In this document: piece after piece, positions 38,028 through 51,874 of the stretch
Layout of the letters: each line of letters starts with the position of its first letter
Numbering within the stretch: the stretch's first letter is position 1
Origin: Citrus sinensis
Taxonomy: Eukaryota; Streptophyta; Magnoliopsida; Sapindales; Rutaceae
NCBI RefSeq assembly: GCF_022201045.2
Contig: NC_068564.1
Span: 29,727,001 to 29,791,000 of the forward strand
DNA length: 64,000 bases
Reading direction: 5' to 3'
Notes under the pieces: model-generated
Databases searched by the model: none
What the model saw: the letters and a program-made list of their open reading frames with translations, nothing else
What the model was told of the DNA's origin: nothing
Position numbers and translations under genes: made by a program

Positions 38028-40854
38028 TTTTCTCCTCTATTCGTCATTCGCCAACCCTCCTTGCTCTCTATTCTCTCTTCAACATAATTGTACGGACTCC
38101 CCATCCTTTTTTCTCTTTAATTTTAATTTTTTTTTTTTAATTTTAATATCACCCACACATGTGCCCTTGTCAATGCGATACCCTATATACTCCATTTTTT
38201 TTTCCCTTCCTAAAGAAAACATAAAATATACTCGATCAGTCTCAGGATAGATCATCATTACACATTAATTTCCTGAAACCATATTAACTAGGATCCCCAT
38301 ATTCATGAATTGACTTTGCTGACACACACAGACGCACATATGTACACGTGTATGTACTGGTAGATAAGAGTTCATTAGTTCTTCATGATACAAACATTTA
38401 CCAAAACACTACGTACCAAGGGCGATAACAAGGAGACAGGACAAGACACAACTAACGCTGAGTCATGTGATGAATTATGATTTAATTAAAAATAACGCCA
38501 TTGATTTGTTACACAATAATTATATGCGTGTGTCATATGGGACATACAACTTTAATTTTGCTCTTAGCACTAAGAAATAAGAGTTTGTAAAAGTTAATTA
38601 ACGCATGGAAAGAGTGTCCGCCATGTACCGCACCATGCGATCATCCATACATATTCTATGCCATCATGAGTCATTTGATCAGAGCAATACTAATTATATC
38701 ATTAAGAACTAATCGATAATAAACAGAATGATTCGGTTTCTGAAATTGCCGTTGCCCGTGCCACTCGACATGCCAATTAATAGAATGATATATGTGTTAT
38801 GTATCCATGGATCTGATTCTCATTAATTGATTTGCTTGTGTCATGTGTGCGCACATGGCTTAATGAATAAACGTGCTGAGAAAATGAGACACACACTCAA
38901 TTAATTAAGAGTTATTTGCTTTTCAATTTGGGTCTTGTCGTCATTTAATGAAGTGCTGCGGGTGCTGTTTAAGCTAATGATGGGGTTATTCCCCACTAAT
39001 AAACAGCATCAAGGTTTTTAATTAATGGCTTCAACTTCGAAGGAATTTTTATGCATGAGATGTTAGTACATTTCAAGACAATGACGTGACATATCTCCAT
39101 TATGGATCTACCCACCGTTTAACACGAGTCATGGTCCCTACGCTACTAACGGCTCAAATAATATATAAATTTATTAGGGTTTTGTAAATTTGTGAATGCA
39201 GATAACATTTTATTGACCTCCATTAACATTTGTTCAAAAATACATACAGATTCTACATCCTGATGACTCATATCGCATTGATTTTGAAATTTGTCGGAGA
39301 CCGTCATTAAAGAAACTTAACCCTAATGAATGTGACAGTACAATAATGCAAGCAGCTAGCTAGTTGTTTGCTTAGACACCAGGCTGGATAATGGGAGCTG
39401 CTTCACGCAACCATGAGATATATTTATTTTGGCTATTGGAAGAAGCTAGAGCAGGCACCTAACAAGGGTTTCTTCTACAGAACACGAGAGAGAGACAGAG
39501 AGGAAAATAAATTCAAGTTTTTTCTTCTTTTTTTTTTCTTTTTTCCCAGAAAGAAATATTTATATGTTGATACATATCGATATGATATAACGATAATGAG
39601 GCCACTAATGTCTCAATCCAGGTGATTCAACTATATCTCTCAAAAGGATTTTGAAAGTTATTTAATTGCATTATCCACTTAGAAATCAATAGCCACAAAA
39701 CACAATTTTATTTTCCTCTCGTGGGTCCATTTCAGCTAGGCATATTACTGCACTATGAAAAAGGTGGGGCTCAATCAATCAACTTCACCTTCTCCAATTT
39801 GCACGATATATAGAGGATTAGATGCATTGCTGCCACCATATCTCTGTATGTGCGTGTGTAAGATCAATTTTGATTTTCAATTAGCATTTAATCGTACCTT
39901 TAGAGTTAGCTTAAAATTAATCATGCACATGGCCAATACATATAGAAGCTTGGAAGGCTAGCTACGTATATGATGTATAGCATTTTTTATTTTTTTTTTG
40001 GGTGTAATGGATAAATCTAATTACTGAAAAATAAATAGACTTAAATACTAATAATTCTGAAATAAATTAAAGAGTTGACTGTTAATAAATGGTATTATGG
40101 TAATCAACGCTGGATGAGTTACTAACAAAAATAAAAGTTGCAATAATGAGCTGCAAATTGATGCCAACTCTAGCCTCTAGGGACTAAAAAAGAACTTGAC
40201 CATAGTGCTCTTAGAAAGGCTAAAATGACCTATCAATCATTATCTCATCAATATCCAGCTCCTTTTAACTTCTAAACAAGAGAAGGAGAAAACAAGTTAA
40301 TATAAGCACACGATAAGCGCCCTAAGCCCCATTAGTGGGGGATTTAAACTAATAATCTTAATGGCTCGTACGCCAGCCGAAATTAAAGGATCCCCAGCTA
40401 CACAAAATGATGAAACATTTGAGTAGAAAACTTAAACAAGAACCCCCTTCAAGCAAGCAAGAACCGCGATTCACGGCAAATTTTTATTAACGTCAAAAGC
40501 TTTGCAGCTCGTAAACATGATTGCTTCTGTCCCCTACAAAAGCCACACCCTCACGCTTCACATTCTAAACCTATTTCCATGCAAAAGTAAGAAAGAAAAA
40601 TACAATGAGTCCGCTGCAAATTTATTGCAGCACTGACAACTTTCTTTAAATATCTCTCACATTTTTTCTTATAACAGCCACTAACATAATATGCATGCTA
40701 GCTATAATTGAGGTTCACGTGGGTGGTGGATTTATTACTGTTTTTTTTTTAAAAAAAAATATATGTAAACAGCTTTCCCTTTCTTTTTCTGTGGGGGTAC
40801 TTTGAATTATTGCACTGCTTAATCTGACCTGTACCATGCCATTATTAGCTTCAA
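38028..40854. other. Intergenic DNA, no recognised feature
   Basis: AT-rich. Short open frames such as 39413-39625 and 39755-39961 show no recognisable domains. No RNA gene or transposon ends noticed. Confidence 0.35.
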
Positions 40855-40863
40855 AAATTATCA

Positions 40864-41543
40864 GGGAAATTTACAACCGTCCACCTGTTTGTTTTGTCTT
40901 TTTCAAAAATACACAAACACTTTATTTTTTTTCAGCGCGCCACCTGAAGTTCACTTTTTGTTGCATTCTTCCACTTCCGTCTAATTTCCGTTAGCAAATT
41001 TAACGGAATGACCTTTTTACCCCTCAAAATTACAATTTAACCCAAAATAAATAGAAATTGGAGATAAATTGGATGGATTTAATTTTTTTTCAAAGGTGGA
41101 TGCTAGAAATTGGAGGAAAATAATGTTTGTTGCTTGCTAAATTTAGAAAATTTGTATTTATTTTTTTGGGGGAAAATAGTGTTTATTACTTGCTAGATTT
41201 AGAAAATTTGTATTTATTTTTTCTCTTTCAAAAAAATAAATACAAATTTTCTAAATTTAGCAAGCAACAAACACTATTTTCCTCCAATTTCTAGCATCCA
41301 CCTTTGAAAAAATTTAAATACATCCAATTTATCTCCAATTTCCATTTATTTTGGGTTAAATTGTAATTTTGAGGGGTAAAAAGGTCATTTCGTTAACATT
41401 CCGTTAAATCTACTAACGGAAATTAGACGGAAGTGGAAAAATGCAACAAAAAGTGAACTTCAGGTGGCGCGCTGAAAAAAAAAAAAGTGTTTGTGTATTT
41501 TTGAAAAAGGCAAAACAAACAGGTGGACGAGTGTAAATTTCCC
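40864..41543. mobile_element. 680-bp fold-back Mutator-like element (MULE-MITE) with 9-bp target duplication
   Basis: The two halves are nearly complete inverted copies. The left end is GGGAAATTTACAACCGTCCA and the reverse-complemented right end is GGGAAATTTACACTCGTCCA; the arms are about 305 bases (40864-41168 and 41231-41543). The central part includes a second copy of a 56-bp segment of the left arm (period 56, about 41115 and 41171). It is flanked by the 9-bp direct duplication AAATTATCA at 40855-40863 and 41544-41552. Long inverted repeats plus a 9-bp target duplication are diagnostic of the Mutator superfamily. There is no coding capacity, so it is non-autonomous. Confidence 0.88.
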
Positions 41544-41552
41544 AAATTATCA

Positions 41553-44491
41553 TCACTGAGGATTCCTGAAAACTTTTTGCATTCTCTATTCTTTCTGTTA
41601 CTTGTGATTATAAGTTTTGTAAATTTGGATGTATTGATAAGTCGTTTTTATTGTATAGGTGAAATAAATTATCGAGTAAAAAATAACGTAGTATTTAATA
41701 AATTGTGTTGCTGAGATTACTATGAGTTTAAAATGTAGAGCACATGTATTTAATAAATTTTATTACAAAACTGTTGTTTTATTATATAATAACTAAAATA
41801 GATATAAGTTCAAAATATGAACTTATTACATCAAAATTTTGATACTAATGAGAGCATACAATAGTTGTGATTGTAATTTGATTACTACAGATATGATATG
41901 TAATAGTTTATATATTAGGGTTTATGAGAAGGTAAGATATAATTGTCCTTTTGTTAAAATACTAAGATTATAATAGCAACTTTAAAAATCGTATGGTGAC
42001 TTGTATAATAAGCCGTTTATAAAAAGCAACCCCCATTTACTTTTAAAATTTACGGTTAAAATGAAGAAATTTATGAAATAAGTCGTTTTTAGAAAATTTA
42101 CATAACATTTTTTTTGACAAAAATTATGAAATAAGTAATTTGTTGGGTTTCAACCTCAATCTCAAACAAGAAAAAATCTAGTTCATCCGGCATGATTTTG
42201 AGTCATGAAATAATAGCAGCACAAATTTATGGAAATATAGTGTTTGAGCATGCGTTTGGGGCAGTTGTATTGCCACAGCGCAATTACTCCCCACCTTTTA
42301 TTTTACGGAAATATTCCCTAAAATATAGTGTGAATCTTAACCTTCAACCCAAGGAGCAGCAACCAACTTTCTGGTCCACTAACAAGTTGGTAAACATGGA
42401 CTATGGTATTAGCTAGATTGCAATAATTCTGCTCCATTCATGTTGTTTTTTTTTAAGTCAACCTGTTACTTTGCTCATTCATTGTAAAATATCTTAGTAT
42501 TCATCAAAATAATTAAAATATAAACGGTAAAGAACTGCCATATCAAAATATGTACTCATTTCATCTACTTTAATTTGATATTTATGTAATTATGTAACCT
42601 TGAATTACATTCTAACTAATTCATATTTACACTGAGAATTTTAATTTTTATTAATCTTATTTTCCTTGTTTCGGCAGGGGTTATCCTCAAAAAAAAAAAA
42701 AAAAACTCGGGATATTTTTGGGATATCTTACGATGTTGTAGTCTAAATATTTGATCTCAAAATGGACCAACTTTACCTACAAATATTTGATGCAAACGAG
42801 ATCAATTTTACCTAATATGAGGTGAGAAAATATCCATAATGTAATTTGAGAGTGATTTGTGTAATTTATGTGTGCTTGTTTATGATACTCCGAACAAGCA
42901 TTATCCTATCATTTCATTGTTCTCAATATTGAAGTTAGATAACGCGTAATAATAATAAACAGCAAGTATATAAGTTAAACAAATGCTTAATTAAGTTAGT
43001 CTCATATTGTAAAATTCAAGATAATAACAGTAACATATGATAGAGTCGTCTGTTTAGTGTTTAGTGTCTTCCTTTATATAACGGTCGTTTTCTTTCATTT
43101 AAAAATTAATGTGGACATAATTATACATCAAGCGTGGATTAGATTATATCCCCTTTCTCCCAACTAATAATGTCATATAAAACTATGTACCTGTAAATGG
43201 CTAACATTGTAAATCATTAGCAATAATGATTAATGATTTCATAAAAACTTTTGAAAGTTTTGCATTCTAAACTTATGATTTTGTGTCATGTGTACATTAT
43301 AGTAGTGTATGATTAAAATTTATTTATTTTTATATTTTTATTCAATAACTTCTAATCGTGTTCTTGTATTTTATCCGGTATAAGGTCACATCAACATAGA
43401 ATCCAGGACCACGAAACAATACGATGTCAATTATTTATATTGTTTGGAAATTATTCTTTCATAAGTAAATAGTTAAACAGTATTAATTGGGTAATAATTT
43501 ACAAATTAATTTAGTGTGCGTCATATATTTCATATCATAAATCTGTCTTTTGTTACCATTAGAGCAGCCACATACTTGAATAGAAATCATAAACTAACTA
43601 TATCATTTCATTCAAGAGCCAACTATACTTGGAGAAGAGAGGTGATTCGACTCATTTTAATTTATCGTGTTCAAATATCTAGGCTAAAACATAAGTGGTA
43701 ACGATGTGAATTTAACTTGATCTCATCAAATTTTTAACCATCTATTATGTATGTATATTGGTAAATAATATATTATGTAAAGACCCCATGGGAAGAAAAT
43801 GATACTGAATTATTTTGCCATATTTGTCCTGTTTCTCCTGAGCAATCAAGACCGAAAAGCATAGTCACTATCAGAAAGGAAAATATAAATAAGAAAGAAA
43901 CGTGTCCGTGACCAAGACCCAAAAAAGACGCGAAGTGGGCCAAGTGGTAGGAATGATGGGCCTCAACATCGGCCAGTGCCAACACTGGTCATTCAATTTT
44001 CGAAAAAGTGGGCCCAAATCAGAACCCCAGGCCATGGATTTTCACTTCTTCACCTGACGTGGGGGCATCCTACACCTCATCCTCATCGATCAGTTTTGTG
44101 GCCCTTCATTCGTCAACGCGTCCGATTCCGGTTGTAATGGGACCCACACAACCCCCCACAATGATCCCCATGTGCCATTTGATTTTGACCTCACGTACCC
44201 AACGTTACAACGTTGACTGTTTCTGAATTTTGTTCATGCAAGTGACAAGTGCAATTACTTCCAAGATGATGAAAGCTTGTGGCTTGCTTCTTCAATTGTG
44301 CTTTTCAGGTCTTTTTTCGCCACACGGGCAAGCATGGGCCATGGTTTTTGGTTTTTACGCATTATCTGTTGGCTCACAAAAGGTTAATTTACAAGTCAAA
44401 GGCAACAATATTAAGCTAATTAATTATTTGATTGGATCGATCATACTTTTGATACATTAATTAAACAAGATATTCTTCTATCGTGGTCGAT
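41553..44491. other. Intergenic DNA, no recognised feature
   Basis: AT-rich throughout except about 43900-44230, which is closer to average composition and holds a 72-codon frame (44008-44226) without recognisable domains. A run of 16 A lies near 42690. Confidence 0.35.
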
Positions 44492-44496
44492 AGTTG

Positions 44497-46014
44497 TGTT
44501 GGGGAAAGATCAGTTTTTTAAATTTTTTATAAAACCTTTTTAAGATCGCTCTCGTATAATATATAAGAATTTGTAATCTGTAAATCGTACCTTAAAAATT
44601 TGATTTAGATTTTTCCGCTGAAGTGACTTAGGCTCCTAAATCACGATCCGTCACCACCACGCCTGTTAGATCACGAACTGTCACCGATGATCTTTCAGGT
44701 TATGACTCAGGTTTGATCTGTACTTGACATGTGGGCGCCTTTATCACTACCAAAGTAACTAGCACTAGAACATTTTTTTTTCTCAACAATAGAGAGAAAA
44801 ATCTTTTTCTCTGATTTGTATAAACCGACTGCTCTATTTTTCTTCAGAGAAAATAAGCCTTTTTATATCTCCCTTTAGTGAAAACCTTATGCTCCAAATA
44901 ATGAAAAACAAAACTCACGTTACTTACTTTTTCTATAGGGGACCCACATTGTAAAATAACATAAGGCCCCTTACACACAAACTAATTAAATGGAGCCTCC
45001 CACTAAATGATATATTTAGGCTTTTGACCTAAATAACTAGTTATCTTGCTTATTAATCCAGTAATGGTGTAGTCAATTAAATGAGCTAACCCAGGGATCA
45101 TTTGGGAACATACAATAGTAGCTATAACAATTAGGTCTGTAATTAAACTAGCCTACTTATTTAATTCCAAATCTACTCCACTAAAAGATTGGAATTGACT
45201 TCCATAATTGTATGCTCGAATAATAATTCGTCTCAAGCTACATTGATTTCTTTACTGCACAATCATTTGTACCACATCATTAATTAAATCGATATCTCAA
45301 CTGTCCAATCAATTTAATTACATATTGTTCATTGATACTTATTGGTTTTCTCTAATGATCATTTTCAACATACTAAATATGTTGACACACTCTGGCCAGA
45401 GAATTCTATGATCAAGTGCCGAAAACCCATCAAGAGATGTGTTGTACAAATTCTATATTATTAATCCATAACTCTAATACTCATAATTGCTCCCACCAAG
45501 ATACTGGGTAATCTTGACCACAAGTATGTGTCGTGCCCATTGGTAACTCAAATGGAATAACAATTACAATCATGGAATCATAATTAACTCAAGATTAAGA
45601 TTACAATAAAATCAATGCCTATGAGATTTAATAAGTCTGACAGTTATTACAAAGTTAATTAAATCTCATATGTGATCCTGTTCAATATAGTCGTACTACA
45701 TCAGTAAATTCATACATGATTAAGACAAATCATTCAATGAATTTATTACAGTCTATACCTAAATAAAGTGCTCAACTTTATTTATCAACTGTGAACTAAA
45801 TTTATTTAATCATGAGATAACTTGTATTTATGTATTCTATGAATTCACATGGTGATCACATAAATACATATAATATGATTAAATGGACTTTAATAAAAAT
45901 ATTAATGCAATTAAGATATTTAAATAAAATACCTCATTTATTTTGTTAATCAGAAAAATTATTTATTACAATTAAATAAACACATATGCTTTTAAAGAGC
46001 ATATTTTCCCAACA
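44497..46014. mobile_element. Solo LTR of an LTR retrotransposon (about 1.52 kb)
   Basis: It begins TGTTGGGGAAA and ends TTTCCCAACA, the TG...CA-bounded short inverted repeats typical of LTRs. The flanking 5-mers are AGTTG (44492-44496) and AATTG (46015-46019), a target duplication with one mismatch. No gag or pol frames adjoin on either side, so recombination between two LTRs has probably removed the interior. Orientation and Copia versus Gypsy membership are not settled. Confidence 0.65.
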
Positions 46015-46019
46015 AATTG

Positions 46020-46386
46020 ATCATCACTTTTAAACTAATCTGTTGTCTCCTTACTCACATATGTTCATGGGCAATTTTCTTTTTTTCTTTTTTTTTTTTC
46101 CAAATCACTAGCCAATTTTTTAGGGTGAGTTTTATATATAGATTATTTCTGTTGGTATTAAGTATATATATATATATATCAACCCGTGTGAGTGTGGCTT
46201 TGTGGCCATTGTTATGAAATGAGACGAAGAGAGAGTTGTACCATGTAAGTCGAGTATGAGGTCAAATGTAATGCACAGTGTCAAATCAATGGTAGGTGCT
46301 TTTCAGATCGAGCAACCAAAAGCAACATGCACACCGTTAATCTTCATCCTCGTAGGTGCTCCTAATAACACGAGTACGATTACTTT

Positions 46387-46419
<33 letters not shown>

Positions 46420-48566
46420 TTGTTACAGTCGAGATTTATAAAAGAGAATTTTTACCATTTATTCTCAAGGCATGTCTTGAAATAAGCCCAAATGAACACC
46501 AGACAAGAAAACCAAATCCTTAAATGCCAACAAACCTATCGCTGAAACCCATGTGAGTTGTGACACTGACAATTGTCATTGAACTTGGTCAGACGCGAAT
46601 GTTTGTGCACATGGGTATTCTTTTCAATAATTTGATCACACCACGTACTTGTTTGACCCCTTTTCTTTCTTCTTTTTTTTTTTTTGGGGGGTGGGGGGGG
46701 GGGGGGGTGGTATAAATAAATAAAAAAGAAAAACACTTTGGATTTGATGACTTGAGCACTTGTAAATTCGTCACACCTATGTATCGCTGGCCCAATCCAG
46801 GAAAGGAAATAAATTTGTATTATGGGCTGGAAATATGCTTTTGCGCTCGAAGGGAAGCCATTTGCATTCACCAGAACTGGATTCCAAAATGTGTATGAAC
46901 ACCTCCATATGGGCCAGGGCCCAAAGAAATTGTTATTGTGCCATTTTCTTTTATTATTTTCTCAACTATTTTTTTTTAAGAGTTGGACCATAGACACCTC
47001 TCCAATGTTATTTTAAGATTTTGTTTAGTACTAAGGTGCTGTAACTTAAACTACAACTTCGAACCCACTGTTAAAAATTTCCCCATCAATTGCATTGAAT
47101 ATACATAAAATTTATCAAAAGGTAATGAAACACATATATTGTTGGTGATCTTACCTCCATGGTTGTTGTAAGAGAGAGAATTTTTTTATGGAATGGAAAA
47201 TATGAAGAAGAAATAGGGCAGAAGATTACATGAATAAAAGAAAAAAAAAACACAATGATAATTTATTGAAATATTGATTTCGTTTCTAAGTCGAACAAGG
47301 ATAGTTATGGGTTTAAGTAATTATTATAATGATATTTGGATAAAATCGATTTTAAAAAGTTGTTAAAGAGGAACTTATTCTAGCAAAAGTGATTTTTAAT
47401 TATTATTACCAAACATTAAATTTAACTTTTATTTTCTCAAAGCCAATCCCATTACAATGCAAACTACTTTTTTCTAATATCATAAAATAGTAAATATAAA
47501 AACTTTTAAAAGGGGTCCAAACGGGTTTTAAGAATCTAAAAGGCAAACTTTTTAATTAAAGAAAAATGATTTAAAATCCTTATTTCATCAATTAAAACAA
47601 ATTATATAATTTCATATTAAATTAATAATGAATATTGGGAAGAATAACAAAAGTTATTATTCAATTATTGTAGGGTATATATACGTTCTTAGGGTGATAA
47701 CTAAACAAAATTTTCGGTTTTCCTTATATTGTATCATTAATAAAGCGGATACTAGTATTTAATATATAAAACAATTATTTGATGAGGACATACTTTTTTT
47801 AATAAAGTGAGGATATGCTACTACTAAATAAAAGAATACATATTTTAATATATTTACAGACGGACAAATGCAGTCTGTAATGTATCAAATTAATATTTTG
47901 TTATATTTTAGTGTGGATCCTTAATTAAAGTGAGAATGCTAATGAAAAATAATAAAAAATAAAAATTTTAATATATTATAAAATAAAATGCATTATATAT
48001 AAAAAAAAACGTAATATTCTAAAAACAAGCTCACAGTTAATTATTATCTCTATGTTGATTTTTTTTATAGTCAACTTGGAAAAGAATAGACAGCCAACAG
48101 AGAATCAAAATTCTAAACACCTACATTGTTCCTATTCATTTATCCAACAGAATTTTCTCATTTCTAGGAAAAATAAAAATTAAAAAATTTCCCCTCAATC
48201 ACCTTTCTCGATCATCCGACGATCACAAATCATTAATCTCATGCCGCTAGAATCAATACTAACGGTCCAGATTCACAGTTGCTTCGTTTGATCGCTCACA
48301 CTCGAAGCTCCGTTCACGTTCATCTTGTAAGTTTTGGACGCAACAGAGAACGGCCGCTTGAACGCTGTTGAATTCCTAGAATCCGCCAGTTAAACGCCAT
48401 CAATTCATTAACAGGTAAGATGCACTTCTCACGTGTTATTGTCAGTTTTTAGGGTTTTTGTATTTGATCATGTAAAGGCAAACTAAACGAAGTGGGTTAG
48501 TTTAATTTGGTAAAATTCGAGTTGGGTTAATTGCGATTATGATTATTTATTTATTTTTTGTTTCAG
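46020..48566. other. Intergenic region and leader of the bPH-like gene
   Basis: It contains (TA)n then (TG)n at about 46387-46420 and a G-rich run at about 46686-46710 preceded by a T run. From about 48200 the sequence has CT-rich leader character. A probable 5'-UTR intron runs 48415-48566, from ACAG|GTAAGA to TTTCAG|ATGG. No other gene recognised. Confidence 0.4.
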
Positions 48567-51541
48567 ATGGGTTCTAGAGATGAGGTTGTAGAAATTGATA
48601 GCTTGGAGAAGGGTTTATTATCTGATAACGGAATAGAACGTGAGGATGATGATGATGATGTTCTTTATACGGCGTCGTTTCAAGAGAAAGAAGACAATTT
48701 TGTTCAGTATCAAACCGCTCAGTGGGTGTTATATTCGTTGCTTTTGATTTTGGCTTGGGGCATCGGCCTGTTCATGCTTTTATATTTGCCTGTGAGGAGG
48801 TACATTTTGCGCAAAGATATCCGGTCGAGAAAGCTCTTTCTTACTCCGAATGCCATTGTATATAAAGTAAATGAACTATCCTTTTTAAAGTTTCATGTCT
48901 CTGTTGTTTATGTGCGTTTTATCTGTTGCTTCTAGTTATAACTTTGGTTGCATTTAAAAGTTTTACAAGTGAAATTTTGGTTAACTTATGGCAACTTTGA
49001 GACCCTAGTGGATTGCATTGGTTGTTATACTTTGTTTTTTTAGCTCAGGTGACAAGGCCGGTGCCATTCCCATGTTTTGGGGTATTAAAGAAAGAGAAGC
49101 ATGTTCTGTTGCCTTCAGTTCAGGACATTGTGATTGAACAAGGTAAAAGCTCTGCGTCATTTCCTTGCTCTAATATTCAGGATGTAATATTGTTCCATTC
49201 TTTTGAATTTTATCGCATAAAATTGACCTTCATAATTGCTAGACAAGGTTTACTTTTAGAGTTAAATTCTGAGCATTAATCAAAATGGCTGGGTAGAATA
49301 AACCCAGTTTGTATTGCTTAGTAGCTTTTGGAATCTCAGAAAGATTAAAATACTGACCCCCATTGGGTTCATTGTACTTTGACTACTCCCTGCTTGGTGA
49401 TTCAGTACCCTTAGAGATTCCTCCACTTTATGCAGTATTGCAAGTTATTTCATTTAAAACAACATCAATTGCCTTGTGCAACATTGGTAGTATGTTCAAC
49501 ATTTGTCCTGCCTTCTTCAAAGCCAAAAAGTGATCCCTGTCCATTATTGCTTTTGAAGGGGTGTTTTGAATCTCAAAGTAAAAGCACGTTTAGTTGTTGT
49601 ATTACAAATACATTTATTGTGGGGGAAGAAACACATGCAACTCTCGTACACATTTAATGTGGGAGATGGAAACATGTTTGAATTGTTTTCACCATTTTGT
49701 TGGCAGCATCTCTCAAAATATTAAAAGAATATAAATGTGGTAATTTCTATCTCAACTCCTCACTCACCCCCCAGCCCATCTCTCCACTTCATCTCTTTGC
49801 CCCCTTTTCCCTTTTTTTCTCCTAAATCTCATTCTTATCTTCCCAGTTTTCTAACTTTGAACAGAACCTATTTAGATGTGCAATGTGCTCTTGAATTGTT
49901 AATTTGTTAAACAACACTTAGTATTTTTAATCATTTGTTTGTAATTGTTACTTTTTATGCAATGAATGAAAAGAATGCCTAATATAGATTGAATTAAGTC
50001 GATTTAAATATTTGTTTAATTAAGTAATAGAAAGCTAAATCTATGAAGAGGGGAAACCCACAGCCTCACACTATGTTTAGTTAAAGAATTTGGAGTTAAC
50101 ATATATTTATCTTTTTATCATTATAAATGTTGGTACCAGCCTGTTTTCATTTTCAAAATACTGCCATTATAAATTGATACCAGACATGTTCTCGAATATT
50201 GAAAATACTGAATTTAGAAATACCATTTTCATTCTAAAAAGTGATTTTCGAAAACATAATTTGAAAAATGGTACTGGACAGGCCCTAGTACTTTTAAGGT
50301 TTGGCTCATTTTTCCTTAATTATTTTTGCCCCATCATTAATGGCTCTCATCTCATTGTGCTATAACTTCAGTCCAGTTAATGTTAAAATACTTGTGTTGC
50401 CTTCAGGATATTTGCAATCTCTCTTTGGTGTTTACTCCCTTAGAATAGAGAATGTTGGTGTCAGAAGACCACCGAGTGATGATGTTCAAATCCAAGGCGT
50501 AGCAAATCCAAGTGATTTCAGAAAGGTACTTTGTTATCAAAGATCATGTATAACTGGCTATGTCATAAAGAAAGTGTAATTTTTTAATTCTCTCCCCGCC
50601 TAGTATTTATTTATTTTATCTGTATGTGCAATTTTAGGCAGTTTTGACACGGCTCTCAAATATGACGAATGAGGTGTTCTCCAGAGAAGCTTCTGCAATT
50701 GAGGACGTTCAAAATCCAAAGAGAAGTCTTTCATCAATAACCTCGGTATGTCAAAACACTAACTCATTACTGCTTCTTGGACTAATCTCAGTCACTTAAT
50801 TTCATCCATTGTTGTTTTCATGTAGCTGCCCCTGTTTTGTTGGGATTAATTATTAGTGAGTTCACAATTTAAGATCAGGTTTATTTCACAAATTTTTGCA
50901 TTTTGGGGATTGGGGAATTTTAGTTTTGAATATAGGATATCCATTCTGTTCAATGGATATTCACAATATCAGCCCTCCTGATACATTGTATAACTAGGAA
51001 TTTTGTCTTTTTTCGAGTTTCTTCTTTCCTTTCTTGTTCATTCAGCTTATATTTCTTTTTCTTTCATCTGCTAATTGAAGATGTCACCATCAAAATCTTC
51101 AAGGCATGATTTAAGTCATTCAGGAGATCAAGTAGTGCTTCAAAAACTTGAGGAGGTTGGAAGTTCTGTGAAGGTAAATCCCCCAACAACAAATTTTATT
51201 CTATGTTTGCATTTTGGAAATGTGTCATCTGCCTAATCCTAGATGTGTCTTTGGCATTCATCACAGAGAGTACAAGCTTTAATTGAGGAGCAATGTGGTC
51301 AAACATCAGATTCATTGGTTGAGGTGAGTGGATTTTAAATATGCTATAAAATACTGGTTTTCTGGCTTGTGGTATATGCTTTACAACATGTTATTTTTAG
51401 CGATAAAAAGTATAAGTGATAATTCCTTTGCACAGCAGTACATGCAACTGCTGCCAATCTGACTTGTGTATGTGCTTTTTTTTTTTTTTTGGGTTTTTTC
51501 AGCCGAACTTTCAAAAACAGTTACCATGGAGAAAATCCTAG
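48567..51541 (+). CDS. Small membrane protein with bacterial-PH-like (bPH_2) domain, 269 aa
   Basis: Plant membrane protein of unknown function. Coding exons: 48567-48866, 49049-49142, 50407-50525, 50638-50745, 51081-51173, 51267-51323, 51503-51541. All introns are GT-AG; the frame closes to 269 aa. The N-terminus is acidic (REDDDDDVL, about 24-32). One hydrophobic segment at about 52-74 (WVLYSLLLILAWGIGLFMLL) is probably a transmembrane helix or hairpin. A conserved region at about 75-175 follows (LPVRRYILRKDIRSRKL, LTPNAIVYKVTRPVPFPCFG, GVYSLRIENVG, ANPSDFRKAVLTRLSNM); its layout resembles the bPH_2/YdbS-like PH fold. A Ser-rich and then helical tail follows (VVLQKLEEVGSSVKRVQALIEEQ). The start is the ATG immediately after the 5'-UTR intron acceptor. 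The last exon encodes only 12 residues, so its placement is the least certain part. Domain naming is from memory of similar plant proteins. Confidence 0.82.
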
Positions 51542-51710
51542 TGTTTTTTTTATTTTCGGTGCTTGAATTGCTGACTCTTGACTTTTAATCAATAGACTGC
51601 TTTTTGTTAATAGCAACCACATCAAACTATGTACATTTGTAAAGTTCTTAATTATATTCAGTCAAATGAATTGAACAGTACATAACAAAATTCATTTACA
51701 TAAGTTTTCT

Positions 51711-51874
51711 TTCTTGTTTGTCATGTCATTATTCTTGTTTGTCATGTCATTATTAATATATAGATATTTAGCAAAACGATGAAACTTGTATTGATGAAGA
51801 AAGATCAAAAGAGTTACTTATTTAGCAAAACAATGAAACTTATATTGATGAAGAAAGATCAAAAGAGTTACTTG
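51711..51874 (+). repeat. Two adjacent tandem duplications (21 bp x2 and 54 bp x2)
   Basis: TTCTTGTTTGTCATGTCATT(A) is repeated at 51711-51731 and 51732-51752. A 54-bp unit (TTTAGCAAAAC.ATGAAACTT...) is repeated at 51767-51820 and 51821-51874 with two or three differences. Confidence 0.85.

Noticed and set aside
35000..40000. MicroRNA precursors in the gene-poor interval
   Set aside because: I looked for mature sequences of common plant miRNAs (156, 160, 164, 166, 172, 396) by eye and saw none; hairpins present are transposon-like.
48558..48566. Upstream in-frame start for the bPH-like protein (MFQMGS...)
   Set aside because: These bases are the polypyrimidine tract and CAG of a probable 5'-UTR intron; the ATG at 48567 follows the splice site directly.
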